64,000 bases of DNA from Mycobacterium sp. NS-7484 (GCF_001953975.1 NZ_MBEJ01000122.1:48955-112954), one strand, 5' to 3'; positions 43,049 to 51,811 are shown, numbered from the stretch's first letter. Numbers and translations are program-made. The notes: generated by a model not told the origin, from the sequence alone.

Positions 43049-43671
43049 GGAATCTCCTTCCGGTCAGACCAGCCGCCGCCCCACCGGGTGGAGTAGCGAT
43101 CGGCGCTGACGGCTGTGATGTCCTGTTCACCGGTGCGGTGGGGCAGGTGGTCAGGGGCGTTGGCCGGGCTCGCCCAGAGATGACGGGCCAGCGGCACTGC
43201 GGCGCCGACGACGATCAGCGCCGTCACCGTCAGCACCACCACGTCACCGGCGCCGTGCTGGCCGATCAGCATCGCCACCAGCATGACCAGCGCCAAACCC
43301 GCAACCGCACAGGCAATCCCGCGGTGGAATTGCCCGGCCTCGGAGTATGGCCAGGGGTCGATCTCCCGCGTCATCTCGCGTCCCTGCTCGGAGCTGGTGC
43401 AGGTGGACTTCACCGGGCAGGCATTGCACACCGAGGGTTTCGCCCGATAGCGCATCACCCGATTGCCCGGGTCGAACGACGTCGGCCACAACCACTGGTC
43501 CTGCGGACACAACCAGGCATCGTGATCGGCGTGGTAGGTGAAATTGCCGGTGCGCCAACGGGCTGCGCGCATCGAAGCCCGTCGAGCCATCACGTCGAAC
43601 CCCCAGGCCACGGCAACCAATGCCAGGGCGTACCCCGCCATGAGCCATGCCGCGGTGGTCGGAGGAGTCAT
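43045..43671 (-). CDS. Two- to three-helix membrane protein with Cys-cluster loop
   Basis: The 208-residue protein has an N-terminal helix (residues 7-27), a soluble loop (30-115) and a helical pair (about 118-165). The loop holds C55, C82, C85 and C91 in the motif CPQDQWLW...CNACPVKSTC, flanked by several His. A four-Cys set with CxxC suggests a zinc or iron-sulphur site. The start ATG overlaps norB's stop by four bases and the stop overlaps the SPFH start, so the three are one operon. The Cys loop resembles the C-terminal zinc-like module of IS1182-type transposases, but the membrane helices do not. I do not recognise a named family. Confidence 0.75.
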   Translation of the reverse strand: MTPPTTAAWLMAGYALALVAVAWGFDVMARRASMRAARWRTGNFTYHADHDAWLCPQDQWLWPTSFDPGNRVMRYRAKPSVCNACPVKSTCTSSEQGREMTREIDPWPYSEAGQFHRGIACAVAGLALVMLVAMLIGQHGAGDVVVLTVTALIVVGAAVPLARHLWASPANAPDHLPHRTGEQDITAVSADRYSTRWGGGWSDRKEIP

Positions 43672-45968
43672 GACGACTCCGTGGCGGGGGTCGGGCTCAC
43701 CTCGGTGTACAGCGGATTCTCGGGGATCTCGTCGGTGGTGGGACCGGACTTGAAGTGCCGCAGTGCCTGCCACGCGATCCAGACGAAGGGCAGCACTCCG
43801 CCGATGATGAAGATGACGTCGCCGGGGAAGCGCAGCCATTCCAGCACCGAGTTACCGGGTTGCGCGATGTAGCCCAGCGACCGCGCCTCGAAGTAGCCCT
43901 CGTTGACCGAGTGATACAGCTGCAGCACGCCAAGCGGCAACAGGCTGGCGAACACCATCCATGCCAACCCGATGTTGAGGCCCCAGAACGATACTCGGGC
44001 CCACTTCTCAGGCCATTTGTCCGCGGGGATGACATACCGGAAGGCGAACATGGCCAACCCGACGGCGAGCATGCCGTAGACGCCCATCATGGCGGCGTGG
44101 CCGTGATTGGCGGTCAGCGCGGTGCCGATCTGGTAGTACGACACGATCGGCAGGTTGATCAGGAAGCCGAAGATGCCGGCCCCGACGAAATTCCAGAAGC
44201 CCACCGCCACCAGGAACATCACCGCCCACCGGTGCGGGAACGGTTTGGAGTCGCCGGTGGTCTGCCGCGATCCCAGTTGCAGGAATGCCCAGGCCTCGAC
44301 GGTCAGGAACGTCAACGGGATCACCTCGGCCGCGGAGAAGAACGCGCCGAGTGCCATGTGCTCGACCGGGGTTCCGGAGAAATACAGGTGGTGCATGGTG
44401 CCGATGACGCCGCCGGCCGAGTACAGGATCACGTCGAGGAAGATCACGCCGAGTGCGATGCGTTGGCTCACGACGCCGAGCATCACGAAGATGTAGGCCA
44501 CCATCACCGTGGTGAACAGTTCGAGGAAGTCCTCCACCCACAGGTGCACGACCCAGAACCGCCAGAAGTCGGCCACGGTCAGGTGGGTGTCGCTGCCGGC
44601 GAGCAGCCCCACGGCGTAGAACATCGGGATCGCCAAGCCCGAGAAGAAGAACACCCACGGCATGTTCAGCTTCGATTCGTCTTTGAGACGGGCCCGCATG
44701 CCGCGCCAGATGATCGCGATCCACAGGAACATGCCGACGATCAGCAGGATCTGCCACAGCCGCGGCAGGTCCAGATACTCCCATTGCTGGGAGAACAGCG
44801 TGCCCGACGGGATGATCCCGTAGATGGACAGCGCCTCGGAGATCAGTGAGCCGACGACCACGACCACGACGGCGCCGAGCAGACCGTACGACAACCAGTG
44901 CTGCCGGCGCGGTTCACGACGGGAGATGAACGGGGTCAAGAAGATTCCCCCGGCCAGGAACGCCGCGGCGGTCCAGAACAGGGCCAGTTGCAGATGCCAG
45001 GTGCGGGCCAGGTTGTAGGGCAGGATCGCGGCCAGGTCCAGGCCGAAGAAGTTCGACAGGTCGGCCCGGTAGTGCTGAACGGCGCCGCCGAGCAGGGCTT
45101 GGGCGAGGAACAGCACCGACACGATCGCGAAGAACCAGATGGTCGAGCGCTGTGCCGGAGTCAGCGATACCTCGCCGGGCTGACGGAACGACAGCGTGGG
45201 TGCTTCCGCGCTGTGCCAGCCGATCTTCTGGCTCCACCGCCCGTAGACGGCGAACATGATGCCTGTCCCGCCGAGCAACATGATCAGCGACAGCGTCGAC
45301 CACACAATGAGCTGGGCGGTGGGCCCGTTGTCGACGCGTGGTTCGCTGGGCCAGTTGTTGGTGTAGCTGTAATTGTGGCCGGGCCGTTCGGCGGCCGATG
45401 CCCACGCGGTCCAGGCGAAGAACGCGGTCAGATCATGGATTTCGGCCGGATCGGTGATGAGCCGGGGCAGCAGACCGTATTTCGTCGAGTTCTCGCCGAA
45501 AAAGTCCGCGTAGTGCCGGGTGATCCGGTCGAACGCCACGGCCTGCCGATCGGTGAACACCAGGGTGCGGGTGTCCGGGTTGTAGCGGTTGGTGCGGAAT
45601 TCGGTGACGACGGCGTCGTGGGTGTCGCCCATGCCGCCCGCTTTTAATTGTGCGGCCACGTCATCGGTGGCCCGCCGTAGGTAATCGGCGGTGTAATCGG
45701 GGCCCAGATAGGCGCCGTGGCCGACCACCGAGCCGTACTCGTGCAATCCGCGCGCCTGGTAAAGCTCTTGGCCCCGGGTGATCTCGTCGCCGGTGAACAG
45801 CACTCGGCCCGACTCGGTGACCACCTTGTCGGGCATCGGCATCGATGCGGTGTAGGTGCGGTAGGCCAGTAGGCCCATGACGAAGAATCCGAAGATCATC
45901 ACCAGGGCGACGCCCTGAACCCAGCCCTTGCCGATCATCGGCTGCTTGGTCGACTGTTCGATTGCCAT
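43668..45968 (-). CDS. norB: Quinol-dependent nitric oxide reductase (qNOR)
   Basis: The 766-residue single-subunit enzyme reduces NO to N2O using (mena)quinol. It has 14 or so helices and the extra N-terminal periplasmic domain (about residues 35-220) that marks the quinol type. Active-site segments are HLWVEDFLELFTTVMVAYIF, GTMHHLYFSGTPVEH and ALTANHGHAAMMGVYGMLAV, covering the haem b3/FeB histidines and glutamates. The start ATG (45968) lies in a typical position after GGGGGGAG; an upstream in-frame ATG adds residues with no family match. qNOR detoxifies NO made from nitrite or by hosts and complements the nar genes in this window. It leads a three-gene minus-strand operon. Confidence 0.95.
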   Translation of the reverse strand: MAIEQSTKQPMIGKGWVQGVALVMIFGFFVMGLLAYRTYTASMPMPDKVVTESGRVLFTGDEITRGQELYQARGLHEYGSVVGHGAYLGPDYTADYLRRATDDVAAQLKAGGMGDTHDAVVTEFRTNRYNPDTRTLVFTDRQAVAFDRITRHYADFFGENSTKYGLLPRLITDPAEIHDLTAFFAWTAWASAAERPGHNYSYTNNWPSEPRVDNGPTAQLIVWSTLSLIMLLGGTGIMFAVYGRWSQKIGWHSAEAPTLSFRQPGEVSLTPAQRSTIWFFAIVSVLFLAQALLGGAVQHYRADLSNFFGLDLAAILPYNLARTWHLQLALFWTAAAFLAGGIFLTPFISRREPRRQHWLSYGLLGAVVVVVVGSLISEALSIYGIIPSGTLFSQQWEYLDLPRLWQILLIVGMFLWIAIIWRGMRARLKDESKLNMPWVFFFSGLAIPMFYAVGLLAGSDTHLTVADFWRFWVVHLWVEDFLELFTTVMVAYIFVMLGVVSQRIALGVIFLDVILYSAGGVIGTMHHLYFSGTPVEHMALGAFFSAAEVIPLTFLTVEAWAFLQLGSRQTTGDSKPFPHRWAVMFLVAVGFWNFVGAGIFGFLINLPIVSYYQIGTALTANHGHAAMMGVYGMLAVGLAMFAFRYVIPADKWPEKWARVSFWGLNIGLAWMVFASLLPLGVLQLYHSVNEGYFEARSLGYIAQPGNSVLEWLRFPGDVIFIIGGVLPFVWIAWQALRHFKSGPTTDEIPENPLYTEVSPTPATESS

Positions 45969-46031
45969 GCGCTGACTCCCCCCAAGGCAGGTGCGGGGCG
46001 AGGGCTGACCCGCACACGCGGAATCGTCGGT

Positions 46032-46047
46032 GGTGTCAAAATACACC
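46032..46047 (-). promoter_or_regulatory. Inverted repeat with -10 box for norB
   Basis: ggtgt and acacc flank a six-base core; on the minus strand the core includes TATTTT, which matches TANNNT. It lies 64 bases before the norB start. A dyad centred on the -10 is a good position for a repressor, but no NsrR or NnrR consensus is visible. Confidence 0.4.
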
Positions 46048-46054
46048 GCGACGG

Positions 46055-46117
46055 CGCGAGCGTGCGCAAAACGTTGGGAATCAACGGCGTGTCGGCCGAC
46101 AGACCCGCACGCTCGCG
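46055..46117 (-). terminator. Long-armed terminator after fadH
   Basis: Arms 46055-46066 (cgcgagcgtgcg) and 46106-46117 are exact complements. The 39-base loop contains the palindrome gtcggccgac. It lies 36 bases past the fadH stop and before the norB promoter, separating the two minus-strand units. Confidence 0.6.
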
Positions 46118-46152
46118 GTGCCTGGAGGCGGGGCTGGGAAGGCGGGGCTGGG

Positions 46153-48168
46153 TCAGAGACGGGCGGCGAGTTCAGTGCCTTGGCGGATGGCGCGTTTGGC
46201 GTCGAGTTCGGCGGCCAATGCCGCGCCGCCGATGACGTGCGGCTCGATGCCGTTGCGCCGCAAGCCGTCTTCCAGATCGCGCACGGATTCCTGTCCGGCG
46301 CAGATCACGACGTTGTCCACCGGCAACACGCGCCGATCGCGATGATCGGACCCGAAACTGATGTGCAGGCCGTCGTCGTCGATCAGCTCGTAGTTCACTC
46401 CGGAAAGCTGGTGCACCCCTTTGGCTTTCAGTGAAGCACGATGAACCCAACCGCTGGTCTTGCCCAGATTCCGGCCCTGCGGACCTTTGCTGCGCTGGAG
46501 CAGGTACACCTCGCGGACGGCCGGCGCGGGCATCGCGGTGGTGAGTGCTCCGCGGGCTTCCTGGGGATCGGCCGCGCCCCATTCGGCCTTCCATTCCTTG
46601 AGATTCAACGTCGGGCTCTCGTTGGTGGTCAGGAATTCGCCCACGTCGAAACCGATTCCGCCGGCGCCGATCACCGCCACCGTCGGTCCCACCGGTGCGC
46701 CGGTGATGACCTGGGCGTAGGAGAGCACCTTCGGATGGTCGATGCCCGGGATGGCGGGCAGCCGCGGCGTGACCCCGCTGGCGAGCACCACGTCATCGAA
46801 TCCGGTCAGATCGTCGACGCCGGCCCGCACGCCGAGCCGTACGTCGACCTCGAGCTTGGCCAGCATCGTCGTGTAGTAGCGGATCGTCTCGTTGAACTCC
46901 TCTTTCCCGGGAATCCGTCTGGCCAGATCGAATTGGCCACCGATTGCCGGTCCGGCCTCGAACAGGGTCACCCGGTGCCCGCGTTGGGCCGCGCTGACTG
47001 CGGCGGACAGCCCGGCCGGCCCGGCGCCGACCACGGCCACCGAGCGGGCCCGGCGCGTCGGGCTGAGCACGAGCGAGGTTTCCCGCCCGGCTCTCGGGTT
47101 GAGCAGGCAGGACACCTTCTTATGCACGAAGGCGTGATCGAGACAGGCCTGGTTGCAGGCGATGCACGTGTTGATCTCGTCGGCGCGCTCCTCGGCGGCC
47201 TTGAGCACCCAGTCCGGATCACTGAGCAGGGGCCGGGCCATCGAGATCAATTGCACGTGTGTCTCGGTGAGGATCTGTTCTGCGCGCTGCGGCATGGTGA
47301 TCCGGTTGGATGCCACGACCGGGATCGAGATGTGCTCAGCCACTGCGCTGCTGATGTCGACGAACGCGCTGTTGGGCACCGAGGTGACGATCGTGGGCAC
47401 TCGCGCCTCGTGCCAGCCGAACCCGGAGTTGACGATCGTCGCTCCGGCGGCCTCGACTTCGGTTGCCAGCGCGACGATTTCCTCCCAACTCTGGCCGTCC
47501 TCGACGTAGTCGGCCATCGACATCCGGTAGCTGATGATGAAATCGGAGCCGACGGCTTTGCGGACCCGGCGCACGATCTCGACCGGGAAGCGTCGGCGCC
47601 TTTCCGGCGTGCCACCCCACGCGTCGGTGCGCTTGTTGGTGCGCGGCGCCAAAAACTGGTTCAGCAGATAGCCTTCGCTGCCCATGATCTCGACGCCGTC
47701 GTAGCCGGCCTCGCGGGCCAGTAGTGCGCACCGGACGAAATCGTCGATGGTGCCTTGAACATTACGGAGTCGTCGCGGCGTAAACGGGTTGATCGGGGCC
47801 TTGATCGACGAGGCACTGACCGAAAAGGGGTGGTAGGCATAGCGTCCGGCGTGCAGGATCTGCAACAGGATCTTGCCGTCGGCCTCGTGCACCGCGCGGG
47901 TGATGCGGCGGTGCCGCCGCGCCTCGGACGAGGACACCAGCTGGGACGCGAACGGCAGCAGCCAGCCGGTCCGGTTTGGTGCGTAACCGCCGGTGATGAT
48001 CAGCCCCACGCCGCCGCGGGCTCGCTCGGCGAAATACTCGGCCAGTTTCGCGGTGTCGGCGGCGCGGTCTTCCAGGCCGGTGTGCATGGAGCCCATCACC
48101 ACCCGATTGCGCAATTGGGTGAAGCCGAGATCCAACGGTGACACCAGCTTCGGATAGGCCAACCCCAT
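46153..48168 (-). CDS. fadH: 2,4-dienoyl-CoA reductase (NADPH)
   Basis: The 671-residue flavoenzyme removes double bonds at even positions during beta-oxidation of unsaturated fatty acids. The N-terminal Old-Yellow-Enzyme TIM barrel (about 1-340) has ITGGYAPNRTGW, HAGRYAYHP and EIMGSEGYLLNQF. The [4Fe-4S] motif is CIACNQACLDHAFVHKKVSC. The C-terminal flavodoxin-like/NADPH part starts with SVAVVGAGPAGLSAAVSAAQ. The start ATG at 48168 aligns with relatives; the frame continues upstream 12 codons. It matches Rv1175c. The PadR gene Rv1176c usually next to it is absent here, and a palindrome lies in the promoter region. Confidence 0.95.
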   Translation of the reverse strand: MGLAYPKLVSPLDLGFTQLRNRVVMGSMHTGLEDRAADTAKLAEYFAERARGGVGLIITGGYAPNRTGWLLPFASQLVSSSEARRHRRITRAVHEADGKILLQILHAGRYAYHPFSVSASSIKAPINPFTPRRLRNVQGTIDDFVRCALLAREAGYDGVEIMGSEGYLLNQFLAPRTNKRTDAWGGTPERRRRFPVEIVRRVRKAVGSDFIISYRMSMADYVEDGQSWEEIVALATEVEAAGATIVNSGFGWHEARVPTIVTSVPNSAFVDISSAVAEHISIPVVASNRITMPQRAEQILTETHVQLISMARPLLSDPDWVLKAAEERADEINTCIACNQACLDHAFVHKKVSCLLNPRAGRETSLVLSPTRRARSVAVVGAGPAGLSAAVSAAQRGHRVTLFEAGPAIGGQFDLARRIPGKEEFNETIRYYTTMLAKLEVDVRLGVRAGVDDLTGFDDVVLASGVTPRLPAIPGIDHPKVLSYAQVITGAPVGPTVAVIGAGGIGFDVGEFLTTNESPTLNLKEWKAEWGAADPQEARGALTTAMPAPAVREVYLLQRSKGPQGRNLGKTSGWVHRASLKAKGVHQLSGVNYELIDDDGLHISFGSDHRDRRVLPVDNVVICAGQESVRDLEDGLRRNGIEPHVIGGAALAAELDAKRAIRQGTELAARL

Positions 48169-48200
48169 GCCCGCAGAGTAAGTGGGACCGCCGGTCCTAG

Positions 48201-48212
48201 GCAACTAGTTGC
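48201..48212 (-). promoter_or_regulatory. 12-bp palindrome upstream of fadH
   Basis: gcaactagttgc is perfectly self-complementary and lies about 33 bases before the fadH start. It contains AAC-TA-GTT, the core of KstR-type sites (TNNAACNNGTTNNA). A second imperfect dyad (ggaccgccggtcc) lies between it and the gene. Confidence 0.4.
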
Positions 48213-48290
48213 ATGTATGTCATTGGGCGCCGGTTCATCGCCGTGGCGACTAGTGAAGGTGTATGTGCAACGTTTAGTATCTGTTACTAC

Positions 48291-48314
48291 GCGCCACCCT
48301 TAAATGGGCGGCGC
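48291..48314 (+). promoter_or_regulatory. Hairpin in the fdxC upstream region
   Basis: gcgccaccc (48291-48299) and gggcggcgc (48306-48314) pair with one mismatch around ttaaat. It lies 117 bases before fdxC and could be an attenuator, a terminator of an upstream antisense transcript, or a regulator site. Confidence 0.35.
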
Positions 48315-48430
48315 GTGAAGTTAGGACACACTGAGACGAGCGTCCAAGTATGGGCAACGCATACTGTGACGTCGAACTCAACAGAGTCCCGATACCGAGC
48401 CCAGCAGCCCACTGGACAGGAGAGACATCA

Positions 48431-48754
48431 GTGACGTACGTCATTGCCGAACCCTGCGTCGACGTCAAAGACAAGGCATGCATCGAGGAATGCCCCGTCG
48501 ATTGCATCTACGAGGGCGGACGCATGTTGTACATCCACCCCGACGAGTGTGTGGACTGCGGCGCATGCGAGCCGGTCTGCCCGGTCGAGGCCATCTACTA
48601 CGAAGATGATGTGCCGGACCAGTGGAGCGGCTACGCGCAGGCCAACGCCGACTTCTTCTCCGAGCTGGGCTCGCCCGGCGGCGCTTCCAAGGTCGGGCAG
48701 ACCGACAACGATCCGCCGATGATCAAGGAACTCCCGGCCAAGGCCGAGGACTGA
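48431..48754 (+). CDS. fdxC: 7Fe ferredoxin FdxC
   Basis: The 107-residue ferredoxin has the same two-cluster pattern as FdxA (C9, C17, C21, C25, C40, C43, C46, C50) but lacks the longer FdxA tail, ending GSPGGASKVGQTDNDPPMIK. A GTG start is preceded by GGAGAG. It matches Rv1177, an essential ferredoxin in M. tuberculosis, and is followed by dapC in the same direction with almost no gap. It probably serves as a general low-potential electron carrier. The fdxA paralogue lies 7 kb away; the two share the VDCIYEGxRxLYIxPDECVD core. Confidence 0.93.
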   Translation: MTYVIAEPCVDVKDKACIEECPVDCIYEGGRMLYIHPDECVDCGACEPVCPVEAIYYEDDVPDQWSGYAQANADFFSELGSPGGASKVGQTDNDPPMIKELPAKAED

Positions 48755-48783
48755 GTACGTCAGAAACGGACTTCGAGACTGAC

Positions 48784-49890
48784 GTGGTGCGACAGCGACA
48801 GCGTCGTTCGGCGGTGCTGCCCGAGTTTCCATGGGACACCCTGGCCGACGTCACGGCCCTGGCCCGGTCGCACCCCGACGGAATCGTCGACCTTTCGGTA
48901 GGCACTCCCGTAGACCCGGTGGCCCCGGTGATCCGGGACGCGCTGGCCGCCGCCAGTTCCGCTCCCGGCTATCCGACCACCGCGGGTACCCCGGCGCTTC
49001 GTGCGTCCGCTCGGGCGGCGCTCGAGCGCCGCTACGGCATCACCGGCCTGGCGCCGGACGCGGTCCTGCCCGTGATCGGCACCAAGGAGTTGATCGCCTG
49101 GCTGCCGACGCTGTTGGCCATCGGCCCCGGCGACGCCGTCGTCGTCCCGGAACTGGCGTACCCCACCTACGAGGTGGGCGCCCTGCTGGCCGGCGCGCAG
49201 GTGTTGCGCGCGGACTCGCTGACCCAGCTGGGGCCGCAACGGCCGGCTTTGATCTACCTGAACTCGCCGAGTAACCCCACCGGGAAGGTGCTTCCACAGG
49301 ACCACCTGCGCAAGGTCGTGTCCTGGGCGCGCGAGCGCGGCGTGCTGATCGCCTCCGACGAGTGCTACCTGGGCCTGAGTTGGGAAGCTCAGCCGCTCAG
49401 CGTGCTGCACCCGTCGGTCTGCGACGGTGACCACACCGGGCTGCTGGCCGTGCACTCGCTGTCCAAGACCTCGTCGTTGGCCGGATACCGCGCCGGGTTC
49501 GTCGCCGGCGACCCCGCGCTGGTGGCCGAGCTGCTGGCGGTGCGCAAGCACGCCGGGATGATGGTGCCCGGACCGGTGCAGGCGGCGATGGTGGCCGCCC
49601 TCGACGACGACGAGCACGAGGCCGTCCAGCGCGAGCGCTACGCACGGCGCCGGGCAGTACTGCTGCCCGCCTTGCAGCAGGCCGGGTTCACCGTCGAGCA
49701 TTCCGAGGCCGGGCTGTACCTGTGGGCCACCCGCGGCGAGCCGTGCCGCGACACCGTCAGGTGGCTGGCCGAACGCGGGATCCTCGCGGCGCCGGGGGAG
49801 TTCTACGGCCCGGCCGGAGCCGAATATGTGCGGGTGGCACTGACCGCGACCGACGAGCGCATCGACGCCGCCGTCGCCCGCCTTTCCTGA
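48784..49890 (+). CDS. dapC: N-succinyldiaminopimelate aminotransferase DapC
   Basis: The 368-residue fold-type I aminotransferase makes succinyl-diaminopimelate in lysine and peptidoglycan synthesis. The PLP lysine is in HSLSKTSSLAGYRAGFVAG, the pyridoxal-phosphate aspartate in IASDECYLGL, and the substrate-site NSPSNPTGK is present. Two GTGs (48784, 48787) could start it; the longer frame overlaps fdxC and lacks similarity to relatives. Close linkage to fdxC is as in Rv1177-Rv1178, suggesting a transcription unit. It ends at a terminator shared with the convergent response regulator. Confidence 0.88.
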   Translation: MVRQRQRRSAVLPEFPWDTLADVTALARSHPDGIVDLSVGTPVDPVAPVIRDALAAASSAPGYPTTAGTPALRASARAALERRYGITGLAPDAVLPVIGTKELIAWLPTLLAIGPGDAVVVPELAYPTYEVGALLAGAQVLRADSLTQLGPQRPALIYLNSPSNPTGKVLPQDHLRKVVSWARERGVLIASDECYLGLSWEAQPLSVLHPSVCDGDHTGLLAVHSLSKTSSLAGYRAGFVAGDPALVAELLAVRKHAGMMVPGPVQAAMVAALDDDEHEAVQRERYARRRAVLLPALQQAGFTVEHSEAGLYLWATRGEPCRDTVRWLAERGILAAPGEFYGPAGAEYVRVALTATDERIDAAVARLS

Positions 49891-49893
49891 CGC

Positions 49894-49951
49894 CGAGCAG
49901 ACATAAACCCGTACCTTTTTCGCTGAAAATGTACGGTTTTGCGTCTGCTCG
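49894..49951. terminator. Bidirectional terminator between dapC and a response regulator
   Basis: Outer arms 49894-49902 (cgagcagac) and 49943-49951 (gtctgctcg) and inner gtac pairs form a long, interrupted hairpin with an AT-rich loop (ctttttcgctgaaaat). Confidence 0.65.
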
Positions 49952-49961
49952 CGGGGAGGGG

Positions 49962-50591
49962 TTACCCCAGCAGTCCCAGTGACATCGCGGTCGTCACCGC
50001 GGCGGTGCGGTCGGACACCCCGAGCTTGTGAAACGCCCGCAGCAGATGGGTCTTCACCGTGGCCTCGCTGATGTGCAGCACCTGGCCGATATCGGCGTTG
50101 GTGGCGCCCGTGGCGACCAGCGCCAGCACCTCGGCCTCGCGGGCCGACAACGTCACCGACGGCGCGCGGACCGCATTCACCAGCCGGTCGGCCACCCCGG
50201 GCGCCAGGACGGTCTTGCCGCGCGCGGCGTCCCGCACCGCGCTGGCCAACTCGGCCCGGGAGGCGTCCTTGAGCAGGTAACCGGTCGCCCCGGCCTCGAC
50301 CGCACGAAGGATGTCGGTGTCGCTTTCATAGGTCGTGACGACGACGATGCGGATGGACGGGTCATCGGCGAGGATTCGGGCGGTCGCCGCCACGCCGTCC
50401 AACCCGGGCATCCGCAGGTCCATCAGGATCACCGCGGGCCGTAGTTTCGCCGCCAGGACGATCGCCTCGGCTCCGGATCCGGCCTCACCGACCACGCTCA
50501 GATCGTCCTCGGCATCGATCATGCCGCGCAGGCCTTCGCGGACCACCGGATGATCGTCGACGAGCAACACCGTCGTCAGGTCCGCGGTCAT
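49962..50591 (-). CDS. NarL/FixJ-type response regulator
   Basis: The 209-residue protein has a receiver domain with D58 as phosphoacceptor (ILMDLRMPGLDGVAA), the acidic pair D12-D13 and the KD motif LLKDASRAEL, followed by a LuxR-type HTH (about 145-200: LSAREAEVLALVATGATNAD, ISEATVKTHLLRAFHKLG). The start overlaps the kinase stop by ATGA. Partner and downstream genes give no clear target; the carotenoid oxygenase upstream in the same direction could belong to the unit. It is unrelated in sequence detail to DosR beyond the family. Confidence 0.92.
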   Translation of the reverse strand: MTADLTTVLLVDDHPVVREGLRGMIDAEDDLSVVGEAGSGAEAIVLAAKLRPAVILMDLRMPGLDGVAATARILADDPSIRIVVVTTYESDTDILRAVEAGATGYLLKDASRAELASAVRDAARGKTVLAPGVADRLVNAVRAPSVTLSAREAEVLALVATGATNADIGQVLHISEATVKTHLLRAFHKLGVSDRTAAVTTAMSLGLLG

Positions 50592-51802
50592 GCCGGCACC
50601 GTCGCGACAACCAGCAGCCCGCCACCGTCGGCCCGCGACAGCGTCAAGGTGCCGCCCACCTGATCCAGCCGCGCCCGCATGCCGCGCAGACCGAAACCGT
50701 CCATGTGATCATCGGAAAGCCCGATACCGTTGTCCGCCAAGCAAAGTCGGGCTCCTCCTGTGGTGCGTTGCAGCTCGACGTGCAGCTGACTCGCCCGGGC
50801 ATGCCTGCGCACGTTGGTCATCGCCTCCTGTGCAGTGCGCAGCAGCACCACGTCGGTGGCCATGCCGAGCGGCGGCACGTCATCGCCGATGCGCAGTTCG
50901 ACGGCGATGCCGGTCTCGGCCGACAGCGTGTCGCACTGCCGGCGCAGCGCGGCCGGCAGCGAACCTTCCTGCAGCACCGCCGGAGTCAACTGGGTGACCA
51001 TGGCGCGCGCCTCGGCCAGGTTGTCGCGGGCCGTGCTGCGGATGAGCTCCACGTGGCGGGCCGCCGCGGCCGGGTCGGTGTCACGCTCGGCCTGCACCGC
51101 CTGGGCGAGGGCGACGATGCTGGTGAACCCCTGTGCCAGCGTGTCGTGAATCTCGCGGGCCAGTCGCTCCCGTTCGGCGGCCACCCCCGCCTCGCGCGAC
51201 AACCGCGCGCTCTCGGCCCGGCTGTCGGCGAGTTCGGCCACAGTCTCGGCCAGCTGCTGGCGCTGCCGCAGGGTGGTCATGATCGTGGTGCCGATGATCG
51301 GGGCCGCCACCGCGGCGACGAGCGTCACCGCCGCCACCGCAGGCAGGCTCGGCCAACTCAGCCCGTGGAGCGCCACGGCAAGGATCAAGGGGGCCAAGGT
51401 CACCGCGAACGTCAGGACCAACGCCGCAGCCAGCGGCAGGGTGGCGAACATCAGCGGGTACAGCGCCGGGATCGCCGCCACGGCAGGCGAGGCCGCCAGG
51501 ATGGCGACCAGCCACAGGATGATCACCCCGGCCACGAACGCGATCGCACGCGGCCGTACCGGCCCGGCGATCGGATCGACTTCACGAATGACGTTGCGTC
51601 CGAACAGCAGAACGATCACCAGCATGGTCGCCAACGCCGCACACGCCACCGGCACATTGCCGCCGAGCGTATCGCGCAGCAGGATCACCGCGACGATCGC
51701 TGCCACGCATAACGCGCAGACGTAGGTCTCCCACATCCAGTGCCAGTCCGACGGTTCACGCTGGGCCGGCCTGCGGGGCAGGGGTGGACCGATTTCGGTC
51801 AT
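50588..51802 (-). CDS. Sensor histidine kinase (HisKA_3)
   Basis: The 404-residue kinase has an N-terminal membrane region with about six helices (residues 28-175), a linker coil with HAMP-like LRQRQQLAETVAELAD, the HisKA_3 box ERERLAREIHDTLAQGFTSI, and a HATPase domain with LCLADNGIGLSDDH and GFGLRGMRARLDQVGGTLTL. It pairs with the NarL-type regulator that overlaps its stop. The integral-membrane sensor resembles DesK-type kinases that read lipid or membrane state, but the signal is unknown. The start ATG at 51802 follows the carotenoid oxygenase gene by ten bases. Confidence 0.9.
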   Translation of the reverse strand: MTEIGPPLPRRPAQREPSDWHWMWETYVCALCVAAIVAVILLRDTLGGNVPVACAALATMLVIVLLFGRNVIREVDPIAGPVRPRAIAFVAGVIILWLVAILAASPAVAAIPALYPLMFATLPLAAALVLTFAVTLAPLILAVALHGLSWPSLPAVAAVTLVAAVAAPIIGTTIMTTLRQRQQLAETVAELADSRAESARLSREAGVAAERERLAREIHDTLAQGFTSIVALAQAVQAERDTDPAAAARHVELIRSTARDNLAEARAMVTQLTPAVLQEGSLPAALRRQCDTLSAETGIAVELRIGDDVPPLGMATDVVLLRTAQEAMTNVRRHARASQLHVELQRTTGGARLCLADNGIGLSDDHMDGFGLRGMRARLDQVGGTLTLSRADGGGLLVVATVPA

Positions 51803-51811
51803 CTGCCGATG

